This document shows, piece by piece, positions 45,941 to 53,521 of a DNA stretch of 64,000 nt. The translations under genes and the position numbers were made by a program. The DNA is taken from contig NZ_JARRAE010000009.1 of the NCBI RefSeq assembly GCF_030376605.1, positions 92,882 to 156,881 on the forward strand, read 5' to 3'. Source of the DNA: Pseudochrobactrum sp. sp1633 (GTDB lineage: Bacteria > Pseudomonadota > Alphaproteobacteria > Rhizobiales > Rhizobiaceae). The stretch's first letter is position 1. Each line of letters starts with the position of its first letter. The notes beneath the pieces were generated by a model. The model ran no database searches, was not told the origin of the DNA, and worked only from the letters and a program-made list of their open reading frames with translations.

Positions 45941-46479
45941 GCCCGTGCCTCCGCAATCATCTGCTCTGCTTTGCGTTCGCTCAAACGACCGATCAGCCGG
46001 TCATCCACCTGCGCCGCGGGTGCACAGGCACAAAGCCCAAGACAATAAACCGCCTCAAGGGTGATTTTACCGTCGCCGGTGGTTTCGCCCCAACCGATAC
46101 CAAGCAATTTTTGCACGGCTTCCGCCACACGGTCGCCATCCATAGACTGGCAAGCCTCAGCGCGGCACAACCGGATCACATGGCGACCGGTCGGCGATGC
46201 CCGAAAATCGTGGTAGAAAGTCATGACGCCATGCACTTCCGCACGCGACAGGTTAAGCGCCTCGGCAATCAGCGTCAGCGTCTCCGCCGGCACGTAGCCG
46301 AACTCTTCCTGCATGGCATGTAAGACAGGCAGCAGCGGGCCTTCAACAGTCTTAAATTCATTGATAACGTCTATCGCCCGTGCAGCGACATCAGCACTGG
46401 CTGCGCTCTTTTGAGATACGCTTGCATTGTTGGTAAAAACTGAATTTGAGCCTGACATTGACGTCAAAGCCTCCCGCAT
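45937..46479 (-). CDS. fdsG: Formate dehydrogenase gamma subunit (NuoE-like)
   Basis: 180 residues from ATG 46479, or 173 from ATG 46458; both have a ribosome-like purine run at about 11 nt, so the start is unsettled. The 2Fe-2S thioredoxin-like fold has VIRLCRAEACQSMDG and VYCLGLCACAPAAQVDDRL with four ligand Cys. It is the first gene of the fdsGBA-D operon and lies 90 nt after the lysR gene. Confidence 0.92.
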   Translation of the reverse strand: MREALTSMSGSNSVFTNNASVSQKSAASADVAARAIDVINEFKTVEGPLLPVLHAMQEEFGYVPAETLTLIAEALNLSRAEVHGVMTFYHDFRASPTGRHVIRLCRAEACQSMDGDRVAEAVQKLLGIGWGETTGDGKITLEAVYCLGLCACAPAAQVDDRLIGRLSERKAEQMIAEARA

Positions 46480-46552
46480 TATTTATATATCTCTTCCCCA
46501 ACTTAGAAGAGATCAAAACTGCCTTTCTTATTCAATAGGGTAAAACCGTTGA

Positions 46553-46573
46553 TCGATAGAAAAAATCTATCAA
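46553..46573. promoter_or_regulatory. Palindrome overlapping the lysR stop, upstream of fdsG
   Basis: GATAGA (46555-46560) and TCTATC (46566-46571) flank 5 A/T bases, and the outer bases extend partial symmetry. The ATAG-N7-CTAT pattern is of LysR operator type. It straddles the stop codon of the LysR gene, about 75 bp before fdsG. Confidence 0.4.
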
Positions 46574-47469
46574 GTGAGCGGCATCATTACGCGTGATAAA
46601 GCCCGTGCCTCATGCAGCAGAGCCGCGATCAGCGGCGTATGCGGCTCACGCTGCGCAGCGATCAGTCCAACACTATGGCTGGCCTGCGGCTCAACAATCG
46701 GAATAGAGCGGATCGGCTCGCTAAAGCCCAGAATCTGGGAAAGATTGAGCGGCATAATGCTCGCCCATTTGCCTGTACGGATGTGAGAAAACAGCACAAT
46801 CATGGAATTGGATTCCAGCGTCGGCTGCACGGTTACTCCCGCCTGCGCCAGATGCTGATTGATAATCCGGCGGTTCTGCATATCGCTTGTCAGCAGGCAA
46901 AGCGGCAGACTGCCGACCTCTGCCCATGTGACACTTTCACGCTCCGAGTACTGGCTGCCGACCGATGTAATCAGCTGATAGCTCTCGCGATAAATCGGTA
47001 CAGCAGTCACTTTTCCCAGCGGCTCATTGTCCAGATAGCTGATTCCGGCATCAATATCGAAATTGTCCAGTGCAGCCAGAACCTCGACAGAGGTGCGGGA
47101 AATGATCGTAAAAGTCACATCGGGATGCTTCTCACGGAACGGCGTTGTCAGTTGTGAAACCATCGCCAGTGCGGTGGGAATTGCCGCAATACGAATATGC
47201 CCGCCAAGGCCGAAACGCGCCGCGCGCATCTCCTCTTTCATTGTGCGTGCATCACCAACAATCCGTCGCGCCCACTCCAGAACGCGCTGCCCTTCCGGCG
47301 TCAGCCCCTGAAAACGCGAACCTCGCTGCACCAGCATAACGCCAAGAGTATCTTCAAGCTGTCGTATACCGGCAGAAAGCGTTGGCTGGGTAATACCGCA
47401 ATCTTCCGCCGCCTTACCGAAATGCTTTTCGCGCGCAAGCGCAATGAAATATTCCAGCTTGTCGATCAT
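46570..47469 (-). CDS. LysR-family regulator of the formate dehydrogenase operon
   Basis: 299 residues from ATG 47469, which follows GGGGA after 5 nt. The longer frame to 47505 has no ribosome site. The helix-turn-helix is FGKAAEDCGITQPTLSAGIR followed by QLEDTLGVMLVQRGSRFQ. The effector domain begins GGHIRIAAIPTALAMVSQLT. LysR genes next to fds operons (FdsR) activate or repress them in response to formate in relatives. The position here, directly before fdsG on the same strand, supports that role by inference. Confidence 0.85.
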   Translation of the reverse strand: MIDKLEYFIALAREKHFGKAAEDCGITQPTLSAGIRQLEDTLGVMLVQRGSRFQGLTPEGQRVLEWARRIVGDARTMKEEMRAARFGLGGHIRIAAIPTALAMVSQLTTPFREKHPDVTFTIISRTSVEVLAALDNFDIDAGISYLDNEPLGKVTAVPIYRESYQLITSVGSQYSERESVTWAEVGSLPLCLLTSDMQNRRIINQHLAQAGVTVQPTLESNSMIVLFSHIRTGKWASIMPLNLSQILGFSEPIRSIPIVEPQASHSVGLIAAQREPHTPLIAALLHEARALSRVMMPLT

Positions 47470-47569
47470 AGTGTTCCCCGTTATTTTCCGCTCTGTTATA
47501 TGCAATAATATAAGGGCGGTACAATCAACCGCTCAGAATTATGCCTGCGGATACAGGCGGAGACAGCTT

Positions 47570-49690
47570 TTGGCCGAGACCCAGCCCCTTAAAAAATCGC
47601 GCTTGCATAAAAAGCTCATGCTCTTGAGCGGCACAGCAATCGCTTTGGCTGTAGCATGGGCCAGTCTGGAAATTCTCGACAAGGCTTTTCCGCCGCCGTT
47701 GGAAGTGGTCAGCCAGACATCTAAAGAAGTGATGGACCGTGACGGCAATCTGCTGCGCGCCTTTGCTATCCCGTCCGGCCATTGGCGGCTCGCCACCACC
47801 CATAAAGATGTAGATCCGCAATTTATCAATATGCTGATCGCCTATGAAGATCAGCGTTTCCGCGACCATACCGGCATTGACCCGCGTGCTATGGGGCGTG
47901 CTGCCGTACAGCTTGCCAGCCACGGACGCATTATCTCCGGCGGCTCCACCTTGTCGATGCAGGTTGCCCGTCTGATTGAACCGCGCACCGAGCGTTCCTT
48001 TATCGCAAAACTGCGCCAGATGGTGCGCGCTGTGCAGATTGAACGCCGCCTGTCTAAAGAAGAAATCCTTGATGCCTATCTGACGCTTGCGCCTTTTGGC
48101 GGTAATCTTGAAGGTATCCGTGCTGCGAGCCTCGCCTATTTCGGCAAAGAGCCGCGCAGGCTCACAACCTCGGAAGCAGCTCTGCTGATTGCCCTACCAC
48201 AATTGCCGGAGCGCCGCCGCCCTGACCGCTATCCTGATAATGCCCGTGCAGCGCGAGATCGGGTATTGAACCGCTTGGCCGTCGTCTCGCTGATCGGCAA
48301 TGACGAGGCCGACCGTGCCGCACATCTGGTTATTCCAAAACGCCGTTTAGCCATGCCTGCCCTTGCCCCGCATGTCAGCGAAACCGCATTGCGCAAAGAT
48401 AGCCAAGCCAATGTGCATCATGTGACGCTCAAGCGCTCTGTGCAGCAGGCGCTGGAAACTGTGGCACTGGATTCAGCCAAACGCCTTGGCTCTAAAATCT
48501 CCGTCGCTATGGTCATGGCCGATGCGGTGACCGGTGAGATTATCGGTGAAGTCGGCTCCTCGGATTATTTTGATTCAAGCCGCTCCGGCTGGATTGATAT
48601 GACCAATGTCCAGCGCTCACCCGGCTCCGCGCTCAAACCCTTTATCTTTGGTCTCGCTTTTGAAGACGGTCTGGTGATGCAGGAAACCGTAATTGAAGAC
48701 CGACCGACCAATTTTTCCGGCTACCGCCCGCGCAATTTTGATATGAGCTATCAGGGCGACGTGACTGTGCGTCAGGCGCTTCAACTCTCGCTCAATGTGC
48801 CGTCGGTGCGCCTGCTGGATAGTGTCGGTGCCACACGTCTGATGGTGCGCATGCGCCGAGCACAGATTAAAACCACCCTGCCGCCGGGTGAAACACCGGG
48901 ACTGGCTATCGGCCTTGGCGGGCTTGGCATCAGCCTCAAAGATCTGGTGCAGCTTTACACCGGCCTTTCCAATCGTGGCAAAGCCTCCATCATTTCCAAT
49001 GGCGTGGATGAGCGCGCCAAGGATGGAACCAATATCATCAGCGGTGAACCACTGTTACAGCCAGCCGCCGCATGGCAGGTGGCCGATGTACTGGCTGGCG
49101 TTAAACCACCATTGGGTTCATTGCAACGCGGCCTCGCTTATAAAACCGGCACCAGCTATGGCTACCGCGATGCTTGGTCTGTCGGTTTTGACGGTCGCTA
49201 TGTGCTGGGTGTCTGGGTCGGCCGCGCTGATAATGGTGCAGTTCCGGGTTTGAGCGGCTATGGCTCTGCCGCCCCGATCCTGTTTGAAGCTTTCTCCAAA
49301 TCCGGCGTTGGCTTTACCCCGCTTAACCCTGCACCAGCCGGTACATTGCGCCTGCCGCAATCGGAATTGCCGATATCATTGCGCCGCTTCACCCCCTATC
49401 TGGCACCGCTCGTCAGCGCTTCAGCGCGGGAATCTGCGCCGCAAATTCTTTTTCCACCGGAGGGTGCGCGTGTCGAACTTTCCAGCCCGTCTGACGGCAC
49501 TCTTGCACCACTGGCTTTGAAAATGCAGGGCGGCCGCGCACCGTTCCTCTGGCTAGCCAATGGCAAACCGCTGGATAAAGCCTCCCGCAAACGCTCCGGC
49601 CTGTGGCAACCGGATGGCGCGGGCTATTCCACTCTGACCGTGATTGACGCGATTGGCCGCGCCGCCAGCGTGCGGGTCTTTATCGACTAG
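47570..49690 (+). CDS. pbpC: Penicillin-binding protein 1C (bifunctional), TTG start
   Basis: 706 residues from TTG 47570, preceded by GGCGGAGA 6 nt upstream. The open frame to 47444 overlaps the LysR start and adds unrelated residues. One N-terminal TM (LMLLSGTAIALAVAWASLEI) is followed by the GT51 transglycosylase domain: catalytic Glu93 in YEDQRFRDHTGID, then GGSTLSMQVARLIEP. The transpeptidase domain has SPGSALKPF (Ser353, Lys356) and KTGTSYGYRDAW. A C-terminal PBP1C-specific domain follows (about 600-706). It polymerises and cross-links peptidoglycan in the periplasm. Its frequent partner, alpha-2-macroglobulin, is 22 kb away. Confidence 0.92.
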   Translation: MAETQPLKKSRLHKKLMLLSGTAIALAVAWASLEILDKAFPPPLEVVSQTSKEVMDRDGNLLRAFAIPSGHWRLATTHKDVDPQFINMLIAYEDQRFRDHTGIDPRAMGRAAVQLASHGRIISGGSTLSMQVARLIEPRTERSFIAKLRQMVRAVQIERRLSKEEILDAYLTLAPFGGNLEGIRAASLAYFGKEPRRLTTSEAALLIALPQLPERRRPDRYPDNARAARDRVLNRLAVVSLIGNDEADRAAHLVIPKRRLAMPALAPHVSETALRKDSQANVHHVTLKRSVQQALETVALDSAKRLGSKISVAMVMADAVTGEIIGEVGSSDYFDSSRSGWIDMTNVQRSPGSALKPFIFGLAFEDGLVMQETVIEDRPTNFSGYRPRNFDMSYQGDVTVRQALQLSLNVPSVRLLDSVGATRLMVRMRRAQIKTTLPPGETPGLAIGLGGLGISLKDLVQLYTGLSNRGKASIISNGVDERAKDGTNIISGEPLLQPAAAWQVADVLAGVKPPLGSLQRGLAYKTGTSYGYRDAWSVGFDGRYVLGVWVGRADNGAVPGLSGYGSAAPILFEAFSKSGVGFTPLNPAPAGTLRLPQSELPISLRRFTPYLAPLVSASARESAPQILFPPEGARVELSSPSDGTLAPLALKMQGGRAPFLWLANGKPLDKASRKRSGLWQPDGAGYSTLTVIDAIGRAASVRVFID

Positions 49691-49794
49691 AGCATTTCAC
49701 AGTCAAGTTGGATCAACTTGACGCCCGTGATAATGCGACCAAATAAAGAATCTAGAGCGAGCGCTATGATCCAATCTGGACGTAAACCGTTCTA
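49688..49794. repeat. 107-bp palindromic intergenic element (RIME-like)
   Basis: Two TAGAGC-led modules begin at 49688 and 49753, and the element ends GTTCTA at 49794. The first module is a long interrupted hairpin: GCATT with AATGC (49692-49696, 49732-49736), TCAC with GTGA, and a perfect GTCAAGTTG/CAACTTGAC stem (49702-49710, 49714-49722). The size of 107 bp and the two-palindrome layout match Rhizobium intergenic mosaic element 1 (108 bp, from memory). The TAG of the first module is the stop codon of pbpC. Confidence 0.6.
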
Positions 49795-50139
49795 AAACAT
49801 ACTCAATGAATGCGCACTCTCACCAGCACAGATAATTTCGTCATTTCTGCCGGAGTTCGATTCCGTTTGCCGTCCTCTCTTATTACGAAACGCACAATGC
49901 TAAATATAAACATATATTTATCTGCGATAGTTTTATTCGTATTTACCTAAAATTACGCAAAAATATTCTAATAATATTAAATTCGTAGACTAAACTTCCT
50001 TGTTATCGAACATAATTCTGTGAAGAATATACTCACACAATCCACCTGCTCCCGTTTGAGTGAAAACAGGTGAGAGATATGTGAAGCAAAACCGGTCAGC
50101 GTAAGATCGCTTACTGATCAATATATAAGGAAAACAGCA
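49795..50139 (+). promoter_or_regulatory. AT-rich promoter region and structured leader of metQ
   Basis: No gene is present. The 3' part holds two hairpins: CACCTG/CAGGTG (50043-50048, 50067-50072) with an 18-nt loop, part of which (CCGTTTG) could pair with CAAAACCGG downstream (50088-50095 area) as a pseudoknot. The second is a bulged 10-bp stem at 50094-50119 just before the AAGGA ribosome site. Alphaproteobacterial methionine genes often carry SAM-sensing leaders. The SAM-II core GCTAAA is absent, so I do not assign a known class. Confidence 0.45.
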
Positions 50140-50991
50140 ATGTCGTTGTCAGATATCGCCCGCGTCAAAACCTTAATTTCGCGCCGCACCGGCATGAAAC
50201 TGATGCTGCTTTCCGCCGTTGCCATGAGCGTTGCATTTGCTGCACCTCTGTCAGTTCAGGCCGCAGATCAGTCCATCAAAGTCGGCATTATGGGTGGCGA
50301 AGATGAAGACATCTGGAAAGTTGTAACCGAACAGGCTGCAAAAGACGGTCTCAAGATCGAAACAGTTATCTTCAATGATTACACCCAGCCGAATGAAGCG
50401 CTGGAGCGTAAAGAAATTGACGCCAATGCGTTTCAGCATGAGCCATATCTGAATGAGCAGATCAAACAGCAGGGCTACAAGCTTTCTGTTGCCGGCTACA
50501 CCGCCCTCTTCCCAATCGGCATCTATTCCCGCAAGGTTGAAAAGCTGGAAGATCTGAAGGAAGGCGCGATTGTCGGCGTACCAAATGATCCGACCAATGA
50601 AGGCCGTGCGCTTCGCGTTCTCGAAAGCAAAGGCCTCATCAAGCTCAATCCGGATGCAGGTATTCTTGCAACCCCGATTGATATTGTTGAAAACCCTAAA
50701 AAGCTTGAAATCAAAGAACTGGATGCCGGTGTCGTCGGTCTTTCCATTGATGATCTTGATGCAGCTGTCGTCAACAATAACTGGGCTGCCAAATCTGGTC
50801 TGGATCCGGTTAAGGATGCGATCGGCTGGGAAGCAAAAGAAAACAATCCTTACCGCAACTTCATTGCGATCCGCACTGAAGACAAGGATGCAGCATGGGT
50901 CAAACCATTGATTGCAGCCTTCCAGAACGAGCCGGTGAAAGCAGAACTCGACCGCGCCTATAAAGGCACCGGTATCCCTGCCTGGGAATAA
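50140..50991 (+). CDS. metQ: Methionine ABC transporter substrate-binding protein
   Basis: 283 residues. The long N-terminal region (MSLSDIARVKTLISRRTGMK) precedes a hydrophobic core ending VQA-AD, a cleavable Sec signal without lipobox, unlike lipoprotein MetQ of E. coli. NlpA-family motifs: KVGIMGGEDEDIWKVVTEQA, FNDYTQPNEALERKEIDANAFQHEPYL, and IVGVPNDPTNEGRALRVLE. It binds methionine in the periplasm and delivers it to MetI. AAGGA lies 8 nt before the ATG. A stem-loop terminator follows before metN. Confidence 0.92.
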   Translation: MSLSDIARVKTLISRRTGMKLMLLSAVAMSVAFAAPLSVQAADQSIKVGIMGGEDEDIWKVVTEQAAKDGLKIETVIFNDYTQPNEALERKEIDANAFQHEPYLNEQIKQQGYKLSVAGYTALFPIGIYSRKVEKLEDLKEGAIVGVPNDPTNEGRALRVLESKGLIKLNPDAGILATPIDIVENPKKLEIKELDAGVVGLSIDDLDAAVVNNNWAAKSGLDPVKDAIGWEAKENNPYRNFIAIRTEDKDAAWVKPLIAAFQNEPVKAELDRAYKGTGIPAWE

Positions 50992-51024
50992 GAGCTGTCT
51001 TATCAGGCTTAAACCGCGCATAGT

Positions 51025-51052
51025 AACGGTCCGGATTTATCCGGACCGTTTT
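51025..51052 (+). terminator. Terminator-like stem-loop between metQ and metN
   Basis: Arms AACGGTCCGGAT (51025-51036) and ATCCGGACCGTT (51039-51050) give a 10-12-bp stem, followed by a T-run (51049-51052). It can end most transcripts after metQ, so binding protein would be made in excess over the ATPase and permease, or metN could have its own promoter in the following 78 nt. Confidence 0.75.
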
Positions 51053-51130
51053 GCACTCTGAGCATTGCCTATTTTTTGTACTTTGCTCTAATACTATTGC
51101 CTCAATTTAAAGAAAGAGCTCGAGGATAAA

Positions 51131-52255
51131 GTGAATACTTCAGCTCCAATAAAGAATGCGCAGCAAAAGCTGCCCGCTTCCGCCGTCCAACCTCCCGTGG
51201 CCGGTGATGAAGTTGTCAAACTCTCCAATATTAAACGTATGTTCGGCAACACCCCTGCCGTGGATGATATTTCCCTCTCGGTCAAACGCGGTGAAATTCT
51301 CGGCATTATCGGCCGCAGCGGTGCGGGTAAATCGACGCTGATCCGTTGCCTCAACGGCTTGGAACAGCCTGACAGCGGCTCAGTCATCATTGAAGGTCAG
51401 GAAATCACCGGCCTCACTGAAAGCCAGTTGCAACCGGTGCGTCGCCGTATCGGCATGATCTTCCAGCATTTCAATCTGATGTCTGCAAAGACTGTGGCGC
51501 AGAATATTGCAATGCCGCTTAAAATTGCCGGTATTGCCAAATCTGAACGCCAGAAAATCGTTGCAGAATTGCTGGAGCTGGTCGGCCTGTCTGACCGTGC
51601 GGAGCATTATCCGGCACAGCTTTCCGGCGGTCAGAAACAGCGTGTGGGCATTGCCCGCGCATTGGCTGCCAAGCCGAGCCTGCTCTTGTCCGATGAAGCG
51701 ACCTCAGCACTTGACCCTGAAACCACACAATCCATTCTGGCACTGCTCAAAGACATCAACCAGAAACTCGGCCTGACCATTCTGCTCATCACCCATGAAA
51801 TGGAAGTCATCCGTAAAATTGCCGATCGCGTGATTGTGCTGGATCACGGCCGGATTGCTGAACAAGGCCCTGTCTGGGAAGTCTTTGCACGCCCTAAAGC
51901 CGAAACGACAAAAAACCTGCTGAAAATGCTTACACCTGCTCTGCCGGAAAGCATTACCGCACATCTGGTGGCAGAGCCGCAATCCACGGGAGAAGCAATC
52001 CTCCGCCTTCGTATTTCCGGTGAAGCTGCACGCAGACCGATTATCAATGACATTGCTGCAGCCTCCGGCCTCAGCGCCCGTCTTGTTCATGGCGGCATTG
52101 ATACAATTCAGGGCGAACCTGTCGGCACATTGTTCCTCGGCCTGCCTGCCCGTGACCCTGCAGCTTTGCAAAAGGCTGTCGATTTTCTGAAGACAATTTG
52201 TGATGAAACGGAGGTTGCCGGATATGTTTCAGTTCCTGACACCCGCAATGCTTGA
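51131..52255 (+). CDS. metN: Methionine ABC transporter ATP-binding protein, GTG start
   Basis: 374 residues from GTG 51131, preceded by GAGG. A 30-residue N-terminal tail is followed by Walker A GRSGAGKS, Q-loop IFQHFNLMSAKTVAQN, signature LSGGQKQRV, Walker B LLLSDEATSALD and H-loop ITHEMEVI. The C-terminal NIL domain (about 285-370) is the methionine-sensing regulatory domain that causes trans-inhibition. It overlaps metI by 32 nt. Confidence 0.93.
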   Translation: MNTSAPIKNAQQKLPASAVQPPVAGDEVVKLSNIKRMFGNTPAVDDISLSVKRGEILGIIGRSGAGKSTLIRCLNGLEQPDSGSVIIEGQEITGLTESQLQPVRRRIGMIFQHFNLMSAKTVAQNIAMPLKIAGIAKSERQKIVAELLELVGLSDRAEHYPAQLSGGQKQRVGIARALAAKPSLLLSDEATSALDPETTQSILALLKDINQKLGLTILLITHEMEVIRKIADRVIVLDHGRIAEQGPVWEVFARPKAETTKNLLKMLTPALPESITAHLVAEPQSTGEAILRLRISGEAARRPIINDIAAASGLSARLVHGGIDTIQGEPVGTLFLGLPARDPAALQKAVDFLKTICDETEVAGYVSVPDTRNA

Positions 52256-52901
52256 TCTGCTCTGGCGCTCCCTCGGCGAAACCCTGATCATGACCGGCTT
52301 CTCCAGTCTTTTCACGCTGATTTTCGGCCTGCCGCTGGGCCTGTTGCTGATCCTTACAGATCGCAACGGCCTGATGCAGAATATTGCTCTCAACCGTGCT
52401 GTCGGTGCAGTGGTCAATGCGTTCCGCTCTGTGCCATTCATCATTCTGCTGGTTGCTCTCATCCCGTTCACACGTCTGATTATGGGCACAGCACTGGGCA
52501 CATGGGCATCTATCGTGCCCCTCTCCATCGCTGCCATTCCCTATTATGCGCGTATGGCTGAAGTGTCTCTGCGTGAAGTTGACCACGGCCTGATTGAGGC
52601 TGCCCGTTCTATGGGCGCCAGCCGCTGGACGATCATCAAAGAAGTGCTGGTGCCGGAATCCCTGCCGGGGCTCATTGCCGGCTTTACTGTGACCATTGTC
52701 ACCCTGATCGGGGCATCTGCTATGGCCGGCGCAATCGGTGCAGGCGGCTTGGGCGATCTGGCAATCCGCTATGGCTACCAGCGTTTCAACTATCCGATCA
52801 TGGCAGCTGTTGTGGCCGTGCTGATTGTTATGGTTTGCCTCATCCAGTGGATCGGCGACCGGCTGGTGCAAAAAGTCGATAAACGTATCGTCAAACGCTA
52901 A
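52224..52901 (+). CDS. metI: Methionine ABC transporter permease
   Basis: 225 residues from ATG 52224, which has CGGAGG 9 nt upstream. The GTG at 52200 lies inside metN without a ribosome site. Five TM segments, with TLIMTGFSSLFTLIFGLPLG at TM1 and the coupling EAA loop EAARSMGASRWTIIKEVLVPESLPG. It overlaps metN by 32 nt, so it is translationally coupled. It completes the MetNIQ importer for D- and L-methionine. Confidence 0.92.
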   Translation: MFQFLTPAMLDLLWRSLGETLIMTGFSSLFTLIFGLPLGLLLILTDRNGLMQNIALNRAVGAVVNAFRSVPFIILLVALIPFTRLIMGTALGTWASIVPLSIAAIPYYARMAEVSLREVDHGLIEAARSMGASRWTIIKEVLVPESLPGLIAGFTVTIVTLIGASAMAGAIGAGGLGDLAIRYGYQRFNYPIMAAVVAVLIVMVCLIQWIGDRLVQKVDKRIVKR

Positions 52902-52912
52902 ACCAAGACAAA

Positions 52913-52959
52913 ATCCGGAGCGTGTGCCGTGGGGACGACTAAAACAACATGCTCTGGAT
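52913..52959 (+). ncRNA. 13-bp hairpin between metI and its terminator (candidate repeat or small RNA)
   Basis: Arms 52913-52925 (ATCCGGAGCGTGT) and 52947-52959 (ACATGCTCTGGAT) pair over 13 bp with two G-U pairs and a 21-nt loop. It begins 11 nt after the metI stop, directly before a strong terminator. It may be a dispersed palindromic repeat or the 5' half of a small 3'-UTR RNA. I do not recognise the sequence. Confidence 0.4.
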
Positions 52960-52964
52960 GTACA

Positions 52965-52990
52965 GAAGGCCGGTTTTTAAACCGGCCTTC
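52965..52990. terminator. Bidirectional terminator after metI
   Basis: Perfect arms GAAGGCCGGTTT (52965-52976) and AAACCGGCCTTC (52979-52990). It ends the met operon and faces the convergent VOC gene. Confidence 0.8.
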
Positions 52991-53015
52991 TTGCATTTGA
53001 ACCAAAGCTTATGAT

Positions 53016-53426
53016 TTACGCATGCTTCTCATGCACGCCGACTTCAACCGTATTACCATCAGGATCAAAGACCAGAGCCGCGAAATATCCCATTTCCTTC
53101 GGCCCCTGATACGACGGCGTACCACACTCGCGCCCGCCATGTTGCAGAGCAGCCTGATAAAAGGCCTCAACCTGTTCATGGGTTTTCGCACTGAATTTCA
53201 GGTGCAGATGCTGCCCCGGCTGAAACGCCGGTTCATCACCGGCATCAGGTTTTGCGGCAACAATGCGCAAAAACGGCAAAGGACTGCGGGCATTTCCGCT
53301 GACAAAAAATACTGTATCGGCCGTCTGCAATACTCGAAGCTCCAGCGGCGTCATGCTGCCGGAGTAAAAACGAAAGGATGCCGGAATATTCCGGCTCTCA
53401 AAGCCGATATGATCAAATAAAGACAT
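53016..53426 (-). CDS. VOC-family (glyoxalase/bleomycin-resistance) protein
   Basis: 136 residues from ATG 53426. An upstream TTG (53453) would add nine. One VOC domain: FDHIGFESRNIPASFRFYSG at the N-terminus gives the first metal His, HLHLKFSAKTHEQVEAFYQA the second, and ALVFDPDGNTVEVGVHE the Glu. It is a metal-dependent lyase or dioxygenase-like, or a small-molecule binding protein. The substrate is unknown. No clear ribosome site is visible. It stands alone, downstream of the TPR lipoprotein gene and convergent with metI. Confidence 0.75.
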   Translation of the reverse strand: MSLFDHIGFESRNIPASFRFYSGSMTPLELRVLQTADTVFFVSGNARSPLPFLRIVAAKPDAGDEPAFQPGQHLHLKFSAKTHEQVEAFYQAALQHGGRECGTPSYQGPKEMGYFAALVFDPDGNTVEVGVHEKHA

Positions 53427-53521
53427 AACCAATAATATAGACAGCTTCTGCAATAAGAAAAGAGCCGCCGGATATTACATCCTGCGGCTCTTTAACTTAC
53501 CATATCCGGTGAATATACAAC

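Noticed and set aside
47444..47569. N-terminal extension of PbpC from an earlier start
   Set aside because: It overlaps the LysR start, has no ribosome site and does not resemble PBP1C. TTG 47570 has GGCGGAGA in place.
49840..49880. tRNA-like GTTCGATTCC stretch
   Set aside because: Only a 4-bp arm forms. No acceptor, anticodon or D arm could be found around it.
50030..50139. SAM-II riboswitch in front of metQ
   Set aside because: The architecture is superficially similar, but the conserved GCTAAA core is missing. It is reported only as an unclassified leader.
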